DNA from: an uncultured Alphaproteobacteria bacterium
GTDB taxonomy: Bacteria > Pseudomonadota > Alphaproteobacteria > Caulobacterales > Hyphomonadaceae
Assembly (NCBI GenBank): GCA_903831255.1
Contig: CAIKWZ010000015.1
Coordinates: forward strand, 19,097-83,096
DNA: 64,000 nucleotides
Reading direction: 5' to 3'
This document shows positions 8,286-16,610 of this stretch, piece by piece. Under the pieces are notes generated by a model, which did no database searches, was not told the DNA's origin, and saw nothing but the letters and a program-made list of their open reading frames with translations. Every line of letters begins with the position of its first letter. Position 1 is the stretch's first letter. The position numbers and the translations under genes were made by a program.

Positions 8286-8907
8286 AGGTCACGCCAACTC
8301 GGGTGGGCGTCGCCATGCGCGACGCCCGTGGCATCCACGGCACACGGGTCTATGATGATGAGGAACACCGTGACCACATCCCGCCATCAAAACGAGAGGT
8401 CGACTGGGACAGCGGGTCGTTCAACCAAGCCCAACGAGACCTGTTCGCTACGCATAGCTAATTCGTCAATGCCGCCCAGGTCGGACAAACCGTAGCGCCT
8501 GGCATAGCCTTGCATGGCCTTGCCAGACTAGGCCGAGGCTCGGGGTGGCGGCGCCAGGCCTGCCGGGTGAGTATCGTGCCATGCAGCCCATGCGTGCCCC
8601 ACATGCCACGACCACCGAGCCCCTTGAGAACGCCATGCGTGTCGTCGCACTTCTCATCTAGACTGCTGGGGATGCCTTCTGGCCCGTGCTCGAACGGCTG
8701 CAGGCAGAGCACGCGGCGCTGGTGAGCCGACAGGCTCGGCTTGACCTCTATCCTGGATGCGGGCGCTTCGCTGCCGAACCACGCCAGCGGGTGTTGGGTT
8801 GAAGCTCCCGTCCTGAAGTGCGCGCGGCCAATCGGTGATTGAACGCAACGACGCAGCATGACGGTTCGACCGACCCCGGCCTCAGTTGACGAAGGTCGCT
8901 GCGTCAT
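8286..8907. other. No recognisable gene
   Basis: About 620 bases lie between the Sel1 remnant and the second vapBC operator. Open frames exist on both strands but carry no recognisable domain, and none has a good start. Base composition stays high in GC. I treat it as decayed DNA. Confidence 0.4.
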
Positions 8908-8930
8908 GGTATATACCAACGATATATATC
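8908..8930. promoter_or_regulatory. Twin-palindrome operator of vapBC (second)
   Basis: Two perfect 10-bp palindromes, GGTATATACC (8908-8917) and GATATATATC (8921-8930), have centres 13 bases apart and lie just before the antitoxin start. The arrangement fits two VapB dimers bound side by side, and the AT-rich core may include the promoter -10. Confidence 0.65.
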
Positions 8931-8949
8931 ATACTTCGGGGGCTCGACC

Positions 8950-9207
8950 ATGACTGCGACAGCCAAGGTGTTCATGCATGGCCGATCCCAAGCCGTGCGC
9001 TTGCCCAAAGAGTTCCGGTTCGAGGGCAAGGAAGTACGGGTCAGCCGCCAGGGTAACAAAGTGATCCTTGAACCGTTGGAAACCGCTCGGGATTTTGATC
9101 CTGTCGTATTCTGGGCCAAGATCGATGCTCTTGGGCCATTTGATTTTCCTGATGACATTGATAACGGATTGCGTCCCGACCTCGATGAAGCTCCGTCGTT
9201 CGCGTGA
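8950..9207 (+). CDS. vapB: VapB antitoxin, AbrB/MazE fold
   Basis: An 85-residue antitoxin with an AbrB-type domain at about residues 3-42 ([19 protein letters not shown], then [15 protein letters not shown]) and an acidic C-terminal region that would cover the toxin. The ATG at 8950 is preceded by a G-rich Shine-Dalgarno (GGGGG at 8938-8942). It is related to, but clearly different from, the first VapB in the window. The pair therefore looks independently acquired rather than duplicated. It should repress its own transcription at the twin palindrome. Confidence 0.88.
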   Translation: MTATAKVFMHGRSQAVRLPKEFRFEGKEVRVSRQGNKVILEPLETARDFDPVVFWAKIDALGPFDFPDDIDNGLRPDLDEAPSFA

Positions 9208-9213
9208 GCCGTG

Positions 9214-9621
9214 ATGTTGTCTCTGGATACGAACATCATCATTGGCCTTCTGAACGGACGAAATCCGGCCCTGCGCGCGCATTATACGCTGGCGCGCCGG
9301 GACGACGTGTCGCTCACGCTCTCGACAGTGGCCTACTATGAACTGCGCCTCGGCGTGGCCAAAAGTTCCCGAGCACGCGAGACCGCCGAGGCGCTCGACA
9401 GTTTGCTGGCTGCCAACATCGACATCCTGCCCTTCACGGCCGATGACGCTTCGGATGCGGCGGATATCAGGGCAGGACTTGAGCGCGAGGGCACGCCAAT
9501 CGGGCCCTACGACATCCTTATCGCTGCCCAGGCCCGCCGACGCAGTCTCGGTCTTGTGACGCTCAACACCCGCGAGTTCAACCGCGTGCCGGGTCTGACG
9601 GTTGTGGACTGGTCTATGTGA
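9214..9621 (+). CDS. vapC: VapC toxin, PIN-domain ribonuclease
   Basis: A complete PIN domain of about 135 residues. The metal-binding acids are visible in MLSLDTNIII (first Asp), YYELRLGVA (Glu) and IGPYDILIAAQA (second Asp), with LVTLNTREFNRV near the end, which is normal for VapC of this class. I use the ATG at 9214; a GTG directly before it is an alternative. It follows vapB by six bases. By family it is an RNase held inactive by VapB. No damage is seen. Confidence 0.88.
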   Translation: MLSLDTNIIIGLLNGRNPALRAHYTLARRDDVSLTLSTVAYYELRLGVAKSSRARETAEALDSLLAANIDILPFTADDASDAADIRAGLEREGTPIGPYDILIAAQARRRSLGLVTLNTREFNRVPGLTVVDWSM

Positions 9622-9674
9622 TCGATCCGGGGGGCTCGCTCACCCGGACCACCTGAGGAACCACGGATTAGATC

Positions 9675-9914
9675 GTGATCTCCCGCAAACTGGAAAAGCT
9701 GCTGGCGTCCTGCACGAGCATCAAGGTCAAGCGCCTCTTTTTCATTCTTGCCGACAAACACGGACACGCCTGGCGGCGGCATCTGTCGCCCGGTCCATTT
9801 GACCTCGGCTACGGTCCGCGCGCCCTCTTTGAAAAGGGACAGTTTCATCCGCAGTATGGGGTCTGTATGCCGCCTGAACTGATGCCCCACAGGGACGACG
9901 AGACTGGCGCGTGA
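9675..9914 (+). pseudogene. AbiEi antitoxin, C-terminal remnant
   Basis: The segment EKLLASCTSIKVKRLFFILA followed by DKHGHAWRRHL and FDLGYGPRAL...HPQYGV matches the C-terminal end of one AbiEi subfamily (CxSIKVKRLFxxxADRHxHAW, DLGxGKRxL, GxxHPKYxI). The N-terminal winged helix is absent; a stop lies just upstream at about 9669. A fragment of the partner toxin follows eight bases later, so this is the wreck of an AbiE type IV toxin-antitoxin operon. Confidence 0.6.
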
Positions 9915-9921
9915 GCGATAT

Positions 9922-10191
9922 GTGAAACAGATTCGACTGCTGGTCGACATCATGCCAGCCTTGGCGGCGGAAGAAGACTTCGCTTTGAAAGACCGTACGG
10001 CAATCAACCCCTTCTATCGCGAACTTCCACGCCTTTCCGTCGATGTCGACCTCACCTTCCTTCCGATCAAGGATCGCGCGCAGTCCCTTACCGAAATCGA
10101 CGCCGCCATGGTCAGCATTGCCGGCGAAGCATCCGGCGCCCTAACTCCGACCATGAGAGCACATACAAGAACCGTCACAGCCTTCCGATAG
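9922..10191 (+). pseudogene. AbiEii toxin, N-terminal remnant
   Basis: The first 60 residues match AbiEii nucleotidyltransferases: LPRLSVDVDLTFLPIKDR carries the DxD metal motif, and FALKDRTAINPFYRE corresponds to FALKGGTAINLFxRD. The GG of the nucleotidyltransferase signature has become DR, which should abolish activity. After EIDAAMVSI the homology stops, the frame becomes unrelated and it ends inside the 3' end of the opposite traF gene. The toxin is truncated to roughly a quarter of normal length. Confidence 0.6.
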
Positions 10192-10681
10192 GCTCCACGA
10201 CGCCGATGACCGAGCTCAGGGGCGCGAGGCCGAAGGAGCGCCCGTCCCATGAGCGGGATCCATCACCCAGCAGCAGAACTTCGCCCTCTTTGAGTCGGCG
10301 GCAGACCTCCCCCCCGCCAAACAGACCGGGTCCATACCCATGCGGGACCAGAGCCCCGAGAGGAGCGCCATTGCGTTCAAGATGTCCGTTGCGTTCACAG
10401 AGGACATCGCCTGCACCGGCGGCAAACGTCTTGATGAGAAGATCGTCGGGACGCATCACGCCCAGCCGCACCCCGAGCTCGCGTATGTCATCCGGCGGCC
10501 GCACGGCGACCCGCCGACCGATCTCAACGGCGTCGGGGACCAGCCGGTAAAGACCGATCGGCGCGCTTGGCGTGGCGTTCCAGATGAGGACCGGGGTACG
10601 CGCATCAGGCGGGATGGCAAGCATCGCCAGAGCGAGCGCTGTCAGAGAGACGATCGACCACGACCTCCAGCCGCCCTTCAC
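10175..10681 (-). CDS. traF: TraF-type conjugal transfer signal peptidase (S26)
   Basis: The 168-residue protein has an N-terminal membrane segment (residues 8-23) and the Ser-Lys dyad of TraF/S26 peptidases: S39 in ATPSAPIGLYR and K84 in DDLLIKTFAAGAGD, then a C-terminal GDGSRSWDGRSFG box. In RP4-like systems TraF matures and cyclises the TrbC pilin. Here a trbC gene lies 2.1 kb away in the divergent trb operon, so that role fits. The usual companions traG, relaxase genes and oriT are not seen nearby. Its 3' end overlaps the truncated AbiEii frame, which marks a junction. Confidence 0.85.
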   Translation of the reverse strand: MKGGWRSWSIVSLTALALAMLAIPPDARTPVLIWNATPSAPIGLYRLVPDAVEIGRRVAVRPPDDIRELGVRLGVMRPDDLLIKTFAAGAGDVLCERNGHLERNGAPLGALVPHGYGPGLFGGGEVCRRLKEGEVLLLGDGSRSWDGRSFGLAPLSSVIGVVEPIGRL

Positions 10682-11407
10682 ATGCGCTCTCCCATTCAGG
10701 GGCCATTACGATGGCGTCACGCACAAATCATTCCATCTCATCACACCCGGCCGTCCCGGTCAGAGGGTCCTGCACGACTTTTCCGATTTAGATGATGCGC
10801 GTCGTCGCCATGCCGGCGACGACGCAAGAGATCCGCCTCGCCTGTGCGCAGACTTTCAGGAGCTGACGTCAGCCGGGAGATTTGGAGATATCGATAACAG
10901 CGGCTCCGGCCGGAGACGCTCTGCGACCTGTCGTCTTCAACGCTTACGTCTGACCGAACCATCATGCAGAGACAGTCTCAGGCGAGCCGACCAGCGCCGG
11001 ATCGCAACCAGAGCGCCCGGACGCGGGACGATTGGCCGTCGCTCTGCGCCGCCAAAGCCGACAGCCTCTGCCGCCACGTCTGATGGCGCAGAGCAGTCGT
11101 TCCAGAACTGAACAGAGAGGATCGCGCTCAGGCCCAGCGTCTTCCCAGACGCCAGGTCAGCGTCCGGCGATGATCCATCCTGCGACACTGCACCTCACAT
11201 GATCCGGATCGTTCGGGCGCGCTCGCACCTTGCTCTTCCGAACAACACTCCATAGAAACCGCGCGCCTTGTTAAAGGAATTTATACCATGATTTAGAATG
11301 CACATTATATGCATTTTAAAATACGAATAAAATTATGGTTCATAAACCCTTAAAATAACTCTGGCCCGCGCCTTGCATCGCCTGTTTCAGGAGACAAGGG
11401 CGAACGC
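10682..11407. other. Divergent traF/trb intergenic region with AT-rich patch
   Basis: No convincing gene is seen in about 725 bases. From about 11265 to 11360 the sequence turns strikingly AT-rich. It contains AATGCA - 7 bases - TGCATT (11297-11315) inside an outer imperfect ACCAT/ATGGT inverted pair. This is the best candidate for the promoter and operator of the trb operon. An oriT could lie here but no known nick motif is recognised. Confidence 0.4.
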
Positions 11408-11629
11408 ATGAGCCGATCGACGCCATCCTTCATTCAATCCCCCGCCGGTCGCAGCTTTGCGTTCGGCCGGTCCCTGATTGCGAGGCGCAGATGGAAAGAA
11501 CCGCCGCCGACAGGATGGCGCACGCCCCGCCCTGAGCCGGGCGCAGCGCCAGGGCCCCTCACCCAATCCGTCCGCTCGCCCAGACCGGACCAGGGCGGAG
11601 GGACACCCCCCGCGGACCGGGAAGGATAG
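11408..11629 (+). CDS. Small hypothetical protein upstream of trbB
   Basis: A 73-residue frame starts at ATG 11408 with AAGGG 7 bases upstream, directly after the AT-rich patch. The protein is rich in Pro, Arg and Gly, with no membrane segment or recognised motif. It is included because it is the first start codon after the presumed trb promoter. The composition is what random high-GC DNA would give, so it may not be a gene. The 172 bases from its end to trbB hold nothing recognisable except the trbB ribosome site (GGGAGG). Confidence 0.2.
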   Translation: MSRSTPSFIQSPAGRSFAFGRSLIARRRWKEPPPTGWRTPRPEPGAAPGPLTQSVRSPRPDQGGGTPPADREG

Positions 11630-11801
11630 GATCCCGCGCCATGGCCCCGCTTCGCATGTCACACAGCGCATCCGGACGAACGGCCACAGGCGGATCTCTC
11701 AGGACGACGACCCGAAGCCGGGGCACGCCGGCCGCTTTTAACGCCAGACCTCCGGCGCCGAGGCGCGCTCCGTCTCGCTCTTCCACGAGGGAGGCGACGC
11801 C

Positions 11802-12791
11802 ATGAGCGATTCCCTTCCGGCCGCACGCATCGACATCGCGGCGCGGGGCGCGGACATGCTGGCCGCCGCTCTGGGCGCGGAAATCCGCCGCTGGCTGGAG
11901 GCGCCCGACACTCTGGAGATTCTCGCCAATCCCGATGGCTGGGTGTTTCTCGAGCGCGAAGGGCTCGGACGCGCACGCACGCAGCTTCGTCTCCCTCCAT
12001 CCGGCGCCGAAAGGATCATCCGCCTCGCGGCGGGCCTGTGCCCGGCCCCGCAGGCCGGAGGCGGCCTCATCGTGACCGCAGAACTCCCCCCGCATGGCGA
12101 TCGCTTCGAGGGTCTTCTACCGCCGGTCGTCAGAGCCCCGTGCTTCGCGATCCGCCGGCCCACGCGGTCGCGGCCCTCTCTGGAGGATTATGTGCGCGCC
12201 GGCATCCTCTCCCCGACGCAGGCGTCCCAGCTGCGCGCCGCCATAGCGGGGCGCGCAAACATCCTGATCGCCGGCGGCGCCGGATCGGGCAAGACAACGC
12301 TCGCCAACGCCCTGCTCGCGGAAATGGCGCGACGATCAGAGCGCATCGTGGTGCTCGAGGACACGCGCGAGCTCGGGTGCGACGCCGAAGACATCGTTCA
12401 TCTGCGAACGCTCCCCGGACAGGTCAGCCTCAACGATCTGGTCCGCTCGACGCTGCGTCTTCGCCCGGACCGGATCATCGTCGGCGAGGTTCGCGGCGGA
12501 GAGGCCCTCGAACTGCTCAAAGCCTGGAACACCGGGCATCCCGGAGGGCTCGCCACCCTGCACGCCAACTCCGCGGAGGCCGCCCTCTCACGCCTTGAAC
12601 AGCTGACCCTCGAGGTCGCATCGACCCCGCCGACGCGCCTGATCGAAGAGACCATCGATCTGGTGACGTTCATCGAACGCGGCGGGCCCGGCGGTCGCAT
12701 CGTTTCACAGATCCTGGCGCCGTCCCGGCGCCAGTCCACCCGGAGCGCGGGGTCGACGCGCTCATCCCTCACACAAGGACGCCATCCATGA
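11802..12791 (+). CDS. trbB: TrbB, VirB11-type secretion ATPase
   Basis: A 329-residue cytoplasmic AAA+ ATPase of the VirB11/TrbB family. The Walker A motif GGAGSGKT lies at 158-165, the Asp box EDTRELG follows, then the Walker B-like RIIVGEVRGGEAL and the His box GGLATLHANSA. It powers pilus assembly and substrate transfer in Trb type IV secretion. The start has GGGAGG about 9 bases upstream. The last codons overlap trbC as ATGA. It is the first recognised gene of a tightly overlapping nine-gene operon. The protein looks intact, with an extra Arg/Ser-rich tail. Confidence 0.93.
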   Translation: MSDSLPAARIDIAARGADMLAAALGAEIRRWLEAPDTLEILANPDGWVFLEREGLGRARTQLRLPPSGAERIIRLAAGLCPAPQAGGGLIVTAELPPHGDRFEGLLPPVVRAPCFAIRRPTRSRPSLEDYVRAGILSPTQASQLRAAIAGRANILIAGGAGSGKTTLANALLAEMARRSERIVVLEDTRELGCDAEDIVHLRTLPGQVSLNDLVRSTLRLRPDRIIVGEVRGGEALELLKAWNTGHPGGLATLHANSAEAALSRLEQLTLEVASTPPTRLIEETIDLVTFIERGGPGGRIVSQILAPSRRQSTRSAGSTRSSLTQGRHP

Positions 12792-13120
12792 CCATCCTCA
12801 CAACCCGATCCGCGCGCCGGATGATCGCCGTCGGCCTTCTCGCCGCCCTGGCGCCGGGCGCTTATGCGGCCACCACCGCCGCCGGCGGCATGCCCTGGGA
12901 AGATCCGCTCAACGCCGTCATGCTCTCCATCACAGGCCCCACAGCGCGCATCATCGCCATTCTGATCATTGTGGCCGCCGGCCTCACCCTCGCCTTCGGC
13001 GACATCGGACAGGGCTTCAAGAAGCTCCTCCAGATCCTCTTCGGCCTCGCCATCGCCTTCGCTGCGGCGACCTTCTTTCTCCCCCTCGTCGGCGGCGCCG
13101 GCGCGGTCCTGCCGTCCTGA
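12788..13120 (+). CDS. trbC: TrbC, conjugative pilin precursor
   Basis: The 110-residue protein has a signal peptide (MIAVGLLAALAPGAYA region) and two hydrophobic segments separated by a short loop with DIGQGFKKLL, as in TrbC/VirB2 pilins. In RP4 the precursor is trimmed at both ends and cyclised by TraF. A TraF-type peptidase is encoded in this window. It overlaps trbB by four bases and is followed 15 bases later by trbD with an AGGAG ribosome site. Confidence 0.9.
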   Translation: MTILTTRSARRMIAVGLLAALAPGAYAATTAAGGMPWEDPLNAVMLSITGPTARIIAILIIVAAGLTLAFGDIGQGFKKLLQILFGLAIAFAAATFFLPLVGGAGAVLPS

Positions 13121-13135
13121 CCGCAGGAGAGACCC

Positions 13136-13399
13136 ATGACCGAGCCTGATCCGCATGGATTTTCGGCGCCGCTCCGGCAGGCCCTCATCCATCCTCTGAA
13201 GCTGGGCGGCGCGCCGCGAAGCTGGGCGATTCTGAACGGCGCCCTCAGCGCCGCCATCGTCTTCTCCGGAGCGCCCCTCGCCGGACTTCTTGCGGCCTGT
13301 CTCGGTCATGCCCTCGGGGTGTGGCTCTGCCGGAAGGATCCCCTGGCACCGACCCTCATCGCCAGGGCGATGCGCCTGCCGGCCCGCTTTGAACGGTGA
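13136..13399 (+). CDS. trbD: TrbD, VirB3-like membrane protein
   Basis: An 87-residue inner-membrane protein with a short cytoplasmic N-terminus (FSAPLRQALIHPLKLGGAPR, close to the VirB3/TrbD consensus) and one or two membrane spans. It is thought to help the pilus subunit and to associate with TrbE. Its stop overlaps the trbE start by four bases. Size and position between trbC and trbE are canonical. Confidence 0.9.
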   Translation: MTEPDPHGFSAPLRQALIHPLKLGGAPRSWAILNGALSAAIVFSGAPLAGLLAACLGHALGVWLCRKDPLAPTLIARAMRLPARFER

Positions 13400-15909
13400 C
13401 ATCCATGTTCTCACTCGCCCCCTATCGCCATCACCCCTCGCGTCTCGAGGATTATCTGCCCTGGGCGATCCTCGTCGCCCCGGGCGTGATCCTCGACAAG
13501 GACGGATCATTTCAGGCGACGGCCCGCTTTCGGGGCCCCGACATCCGCTCAGCGACGCGCGCAGAACTCGCCTCCCTCGCGCTTCGCGCCAACAATGTGA
13601 TCTCCCGTCTCGGGCAGGGATGGACGGTCTGGATCGAGGCCCGCCGCGAAGAGATAGCGCCCGAACATGAGGGGGTCTTTCCCGACGAGTTCTCCCGTCT
13701 GATCGAGGCCGAGCGCGCCGCCGCCTTCAAGCACGCCGGCCAGTCCTTCGAGACCCTTCATCACCTCACCCTGCAATGGACCCCGCCCAGCGACGTCCAG
13801 AGACGGGCGGCCGCCTTCCTGTTCTCCACCCGCTCAAAGCAAACGGATGAGAGATCGGCAGGATCAGCGCGCGAGGCGCTCGAGACCTTTCGTCGTCAGG
13901 TCTCATCGGCCTTTGCGCTCTTCTCCTCCCTGTGCGCCGAGTTCGAGGCGCTCGACGATGACGAAACCCTGACCTATCTGCGCACCTGCGTATCGCCCCG
14001 GCCCCACCCTGTGCGCGCGCCGGCCGGGCCCGCCCTTCTCGACAGCCTCCTCACCGATGCGCCGCTCTCCGGGGGGCTCCATCCGCGCCTGGGAGACATG
14101 CACCTGCGGACCCTGACCGTAACCGGATTTCCGGCCACCTCGTTTGCAGGCATGCTGAACGACCTCAACGCCTGTCCGTTGGCCTTCCGGTGGATGACGC
14201 GGTTCATCCGTCTGTCGCGCGAGGAGGCGGTGCGCGAACTTGAACGCAAGCGCCGTCAGTGGTTCTCCCAGCACAAATCCTTCGGCGCACTGCTTCGCGA
14301 GACGCTGACGCGCGAGCCGTCGGCCTTTTCCGATCCGGACGCCCTCGCCAAGAGCGCTGAGGCCGACGCCGCGCTCGAGGACCTCGGATCCGACGAGGTC
14401 GGGTTCGGATACCTCACCTCGACGGTCACCGTCCTTTCTCCGACGGCGAAGCAGGCCGATCAGGATCTCGCCCGTCTGAGCCGGCGCCTCGAGTTGGCGG
14501 GGTTCACGGTCATTCCCGAGACCTTCAACGCCGTCGAGGCCTGGCTCTCGAGCCTCCCGGGACATGTCCACGCCAATGTCCGCTGGCCGCTCGTCTCCAC
14601 CCTCAACATGGCGCACATCGCGCCCCTCGCCTCCGTGTGGGCCGGAGAGGCTAGGTGCCGCCATCTCTCCGGCCCTGCGCTCATCCTGGCCGAAACGGAA
14701 GGCGCAACGCCCTTTCGCCTCAACCTTCATGTCGGCGATGTCGGCCACACCATGATTGTCGGACCGACCGGCGCCGGCAAATCCGTTCTCCTCGCCTTTC
14801 TCGCTTTACAATGGCGGCGCTACCCGAACGCGCAGGTTTTCATTTTTGACCGCGGAGGGTCGGCGCGGGCCGCCTGCCTCGCCATGGGAGGGACCGTTCT
14901 CGATCTCTCCCCGGAGGAGACGCGTCCCCTTCAGCCGCTCGCCGGGCTCGACACGCCTCAGGGACGCGCCCGCGCCATGGACTGGCTGAGCGAGCTTATC
15001 GCCCTCGAAGGCCTCAGCCTCACCCCGGCGCGCCGGGATGCGCTGTGGACAGCGCTGATGAGCCTCTCGGGCGCCCCTGTTGCGCATCGGCACCTGACAG
15101 GCCTGCGCCTCCTCGTCCCGGACAGCGAACTCAAGGAGGCTCTGAGCTCCTATACCCATGAAGGGCCTTTGGGCTCTCTCTTCGACGGAGACGCCGATCC
15201 TCTTGCGCTTTCCGACATCAGCCTTTTCGAAATGCAGGACCTCCTTGCCCGGCCGAAGGCCGCAGCGCTCGCGCTCCATTATCTGTTCTCACGCCTCGAA
15301 GAGAGATTCGACGGACGTCCCACGCTGATCCTTCTCGATGAGGCATGGACGCTTCTGGATACGCCGGTGTTCGCCGCCCGCCTGAAGGACTGGCTGAAGA
15401 CGCTGCGCAAGAAGAACGTGGCGGTTGTCTTCGCCACCCAGTCCCTTGCCGACATCGCATCCTCTTCCATCGCGCCGCAGCTGATCGAGAGCTGCCCCAC
15501 CCGCATTTTCCTGCCCAACGAGCGCGCCCTCGAGCCCCAGCAGCAGCGCGTCTATGAAGCGTTCGGGCTCAACGCGGCCGAACGCGAACTGCTCGCCTCC
15601 GCAATTCCCAAGCGGGACTATTTTTATCAGAGCCCGCTCGGCCGGCGTCTCTTCCAGCTGCGCCTCGGCGAGATCGCCCTCGCCGTCTGCGCCGCATCCG
15701 ACCCCGAAACGCTCCGCCTTGTGGCGGCCTGCGAGGCCCGGCGCGGGCCCCATCCCTTCTGGCGAATTTTTCTGTCGGCGCGGGGACACTCGCCGATCCT
15801 TGAGGCGATCGACGCCGGCGCCGACGCCTCCGCCCCTCCTGACGAGAACGAGGGCCTGTCCGAAAGCCAGCCCGTCCTTATCGCCCCGATGGAGCCCGTC
15901 CTCCCATGA
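13396..15909 (+). CDS. trbE: TrbE, VirB4-type secretion ATPase
   Basis: An 837-residue VirB4/TrbE ATPase, full length. The Walker A motif VGPTGAGKSVLLAF lies at about 453-466, and the Walker B LILLDEAWTLLD at about 643-654, followed by FATQSLADI. The N-terminal half carries the CagE/TrbE domain. It is the main energiser of pilus biogenesis at the inner membrane. It overlaps trbD upstream and trbJ downstream by four bases each. Nothing unusual is seen; the alpha-proteobacterial Ti/ICE-like gene order trbBCDEJ is kept. Confidence 0.93.
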   Translation: MTSMFSLAPYRHHPSRLEDYLPWAILVAPGVILDKDGSFQATARFRGPDIRSATRAELASLALRANNVISRLGQGWTVWIEARREEIAPEHEGVFPDEFSRLIEAERAAAFKHAGQSFETLHHLTLQWTPPSDVQRRAAAFLFSTRSKQTDERSAGSAREALETFRRQVSSAFALFSSLCAEFEALDDDETLTYLRTCVSPRPHPVRAPAGPALLDSLLTDAPLSGGLHPRLGDMHLRTLTVTGFPATSFAGMLNDLNACPLAFRWMTRFIRLSREEAVRELERKRRQWFSQHKSFGALLRETLTREPSAFSDPDALAKSAEADAALEDLGSDEVGFGYLTSTVTVLSPTAKQADQDLARLSRRLELAGFTVIPETFNAVEAWLSSLPGHVHANVRWPLVSTLNMAHIAPLASVWAGEARCRHLSGPALILAETEGATPFRLNLHVGDVGHTMIVGPTGAGKSVLLAFLALQWRRYPNAQVFIFDRGGSARAACLAMGGTVLDLSPEETRPLQPLAGLDTPQGRARAMDWLSELIALEGLSLTPARRDALWTALMSLSGAPVAHRHLTGLRLLVPDSELKEALSSYTHEGPLGSLFDGDADPLALSDISLFEMQDLLARPKAAALALHYLFSRLEERFDGRPTLILLDEAWTLLDTPVFAARLKDWLKTLRKKNVAVVFATQSLADIASSSIAPQLIESCPTRIFLPNERALEPQQQRVYEAFGLNAAERELLASAIPKRDYFYQSPLGRRLFQLRLGEIALAVCAASDPETLRLVAACEARRGPHPFWRIFLSARGHSPILEAIDAGADASAPPDENEGLSESQPVLIAPMEPVLP

Positions 15910-16601
15910 AAGCAATCCCCGCCCTTATCAGCGTCTGCACGCTGACATGCCTCTCATCCGCCCTCGGCCAGGTCGCAGTCATCGACCCCAGCAATCTGGT
16001 TCAGAACGCGCTCTCGGCGGCGCGCAGTCTTCAGCAGGTCGCAAACCAGGTGAAGAGCCTCGAGAACGAGGCGAGAAATCTCATCGCCCTCGGCGATGGA
16101 TCGAGCCGGGATCTGATCGACCGCCTCTCTGAAATGGAGAGGCTCATCGCCTCCGCCACCGACCTTGCGCGCGACCTGTCGGCCGCGCGCGCAGCCATGG
16201 AGCATCTCGCCCCGCCGGGCGGCGCCGGATCGACACGCGCCGATCGCCAGCGCCTCGCCGCCGCCCAGGAAGCTGCCATTCGCGACGCCCTCGCCCAGAC
16301 GCTGGCCGTCCAGGCGCTGGTCTCCGGAGAGATCGCGCGCGATCAGGCGGCGCTGGCCAGAATGGCGGACGCGAGCCTCGCAGCGGAGGGATCGCTGGCC
16401 GCCCAGCAGGCCGGAAACGAGCTGCTCGCCTTTCAGGCGGCTCAGATGATGCGCCTCGAGGCTCTGCTCTCGGCCTCCGCCCGCACGCAGGCCCTTGAGG
16501 GAGCGCGCACTCTGGAGGCCGAAGAGACGGCGCGCCGGCGTCATGAGCGCTTCTTCGGAGGCGCCGACCGGGCCCATCCCTCAGCTCCGCCCTGGCGATA
16601 G
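15906..16601 (+). CDS. trbJ: TrbJ, VirB5-like pilus-associated protein
   Basis: The 231-residue protein has an N-terminal signal peptide ending near ALGQVAVID. The rest is almost entirely alpha-helical with heptad-like Leu/Ala spacing (SAARSLQQVANQVKSLENEA). It ends in a charged helix and tail. This matches TrbJ/VirB5, a periplasmic protein thought to sit at the pilus tip or stalk. Only nine bases separate it from trbL, so the entry-exclusion gene trbK, usually found at this spot, is absent. Confidence 0.88.
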   Translation: MKAIPALISVCTLTCLSSALGQVAVIDPSNLVQNALSAARSLQQVANQVKSLENEARNLIALGDGSSRDLIDRLSEMERLIASATDLARDLSAARAAMEHLAPPGGAGSTRADRQRLAAAQEAAIRDALAQTLAVQALVSGEIARDQAALARMADASLAAEGSLAAQQAGNELLAFQAAQMMRLEALLSASARTQALEGARTLEAEETARRRHERFFGGADRAHPSAPPWR

Positions 16602-16610
16602 GAGGCCGTC

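Noticed and set aside
10682..11407. oriT of the trb system
   Set aside because: The location would fit, but I could not recognise a nick-site consensus or a neighbouring relaxase gene, so no call is made.
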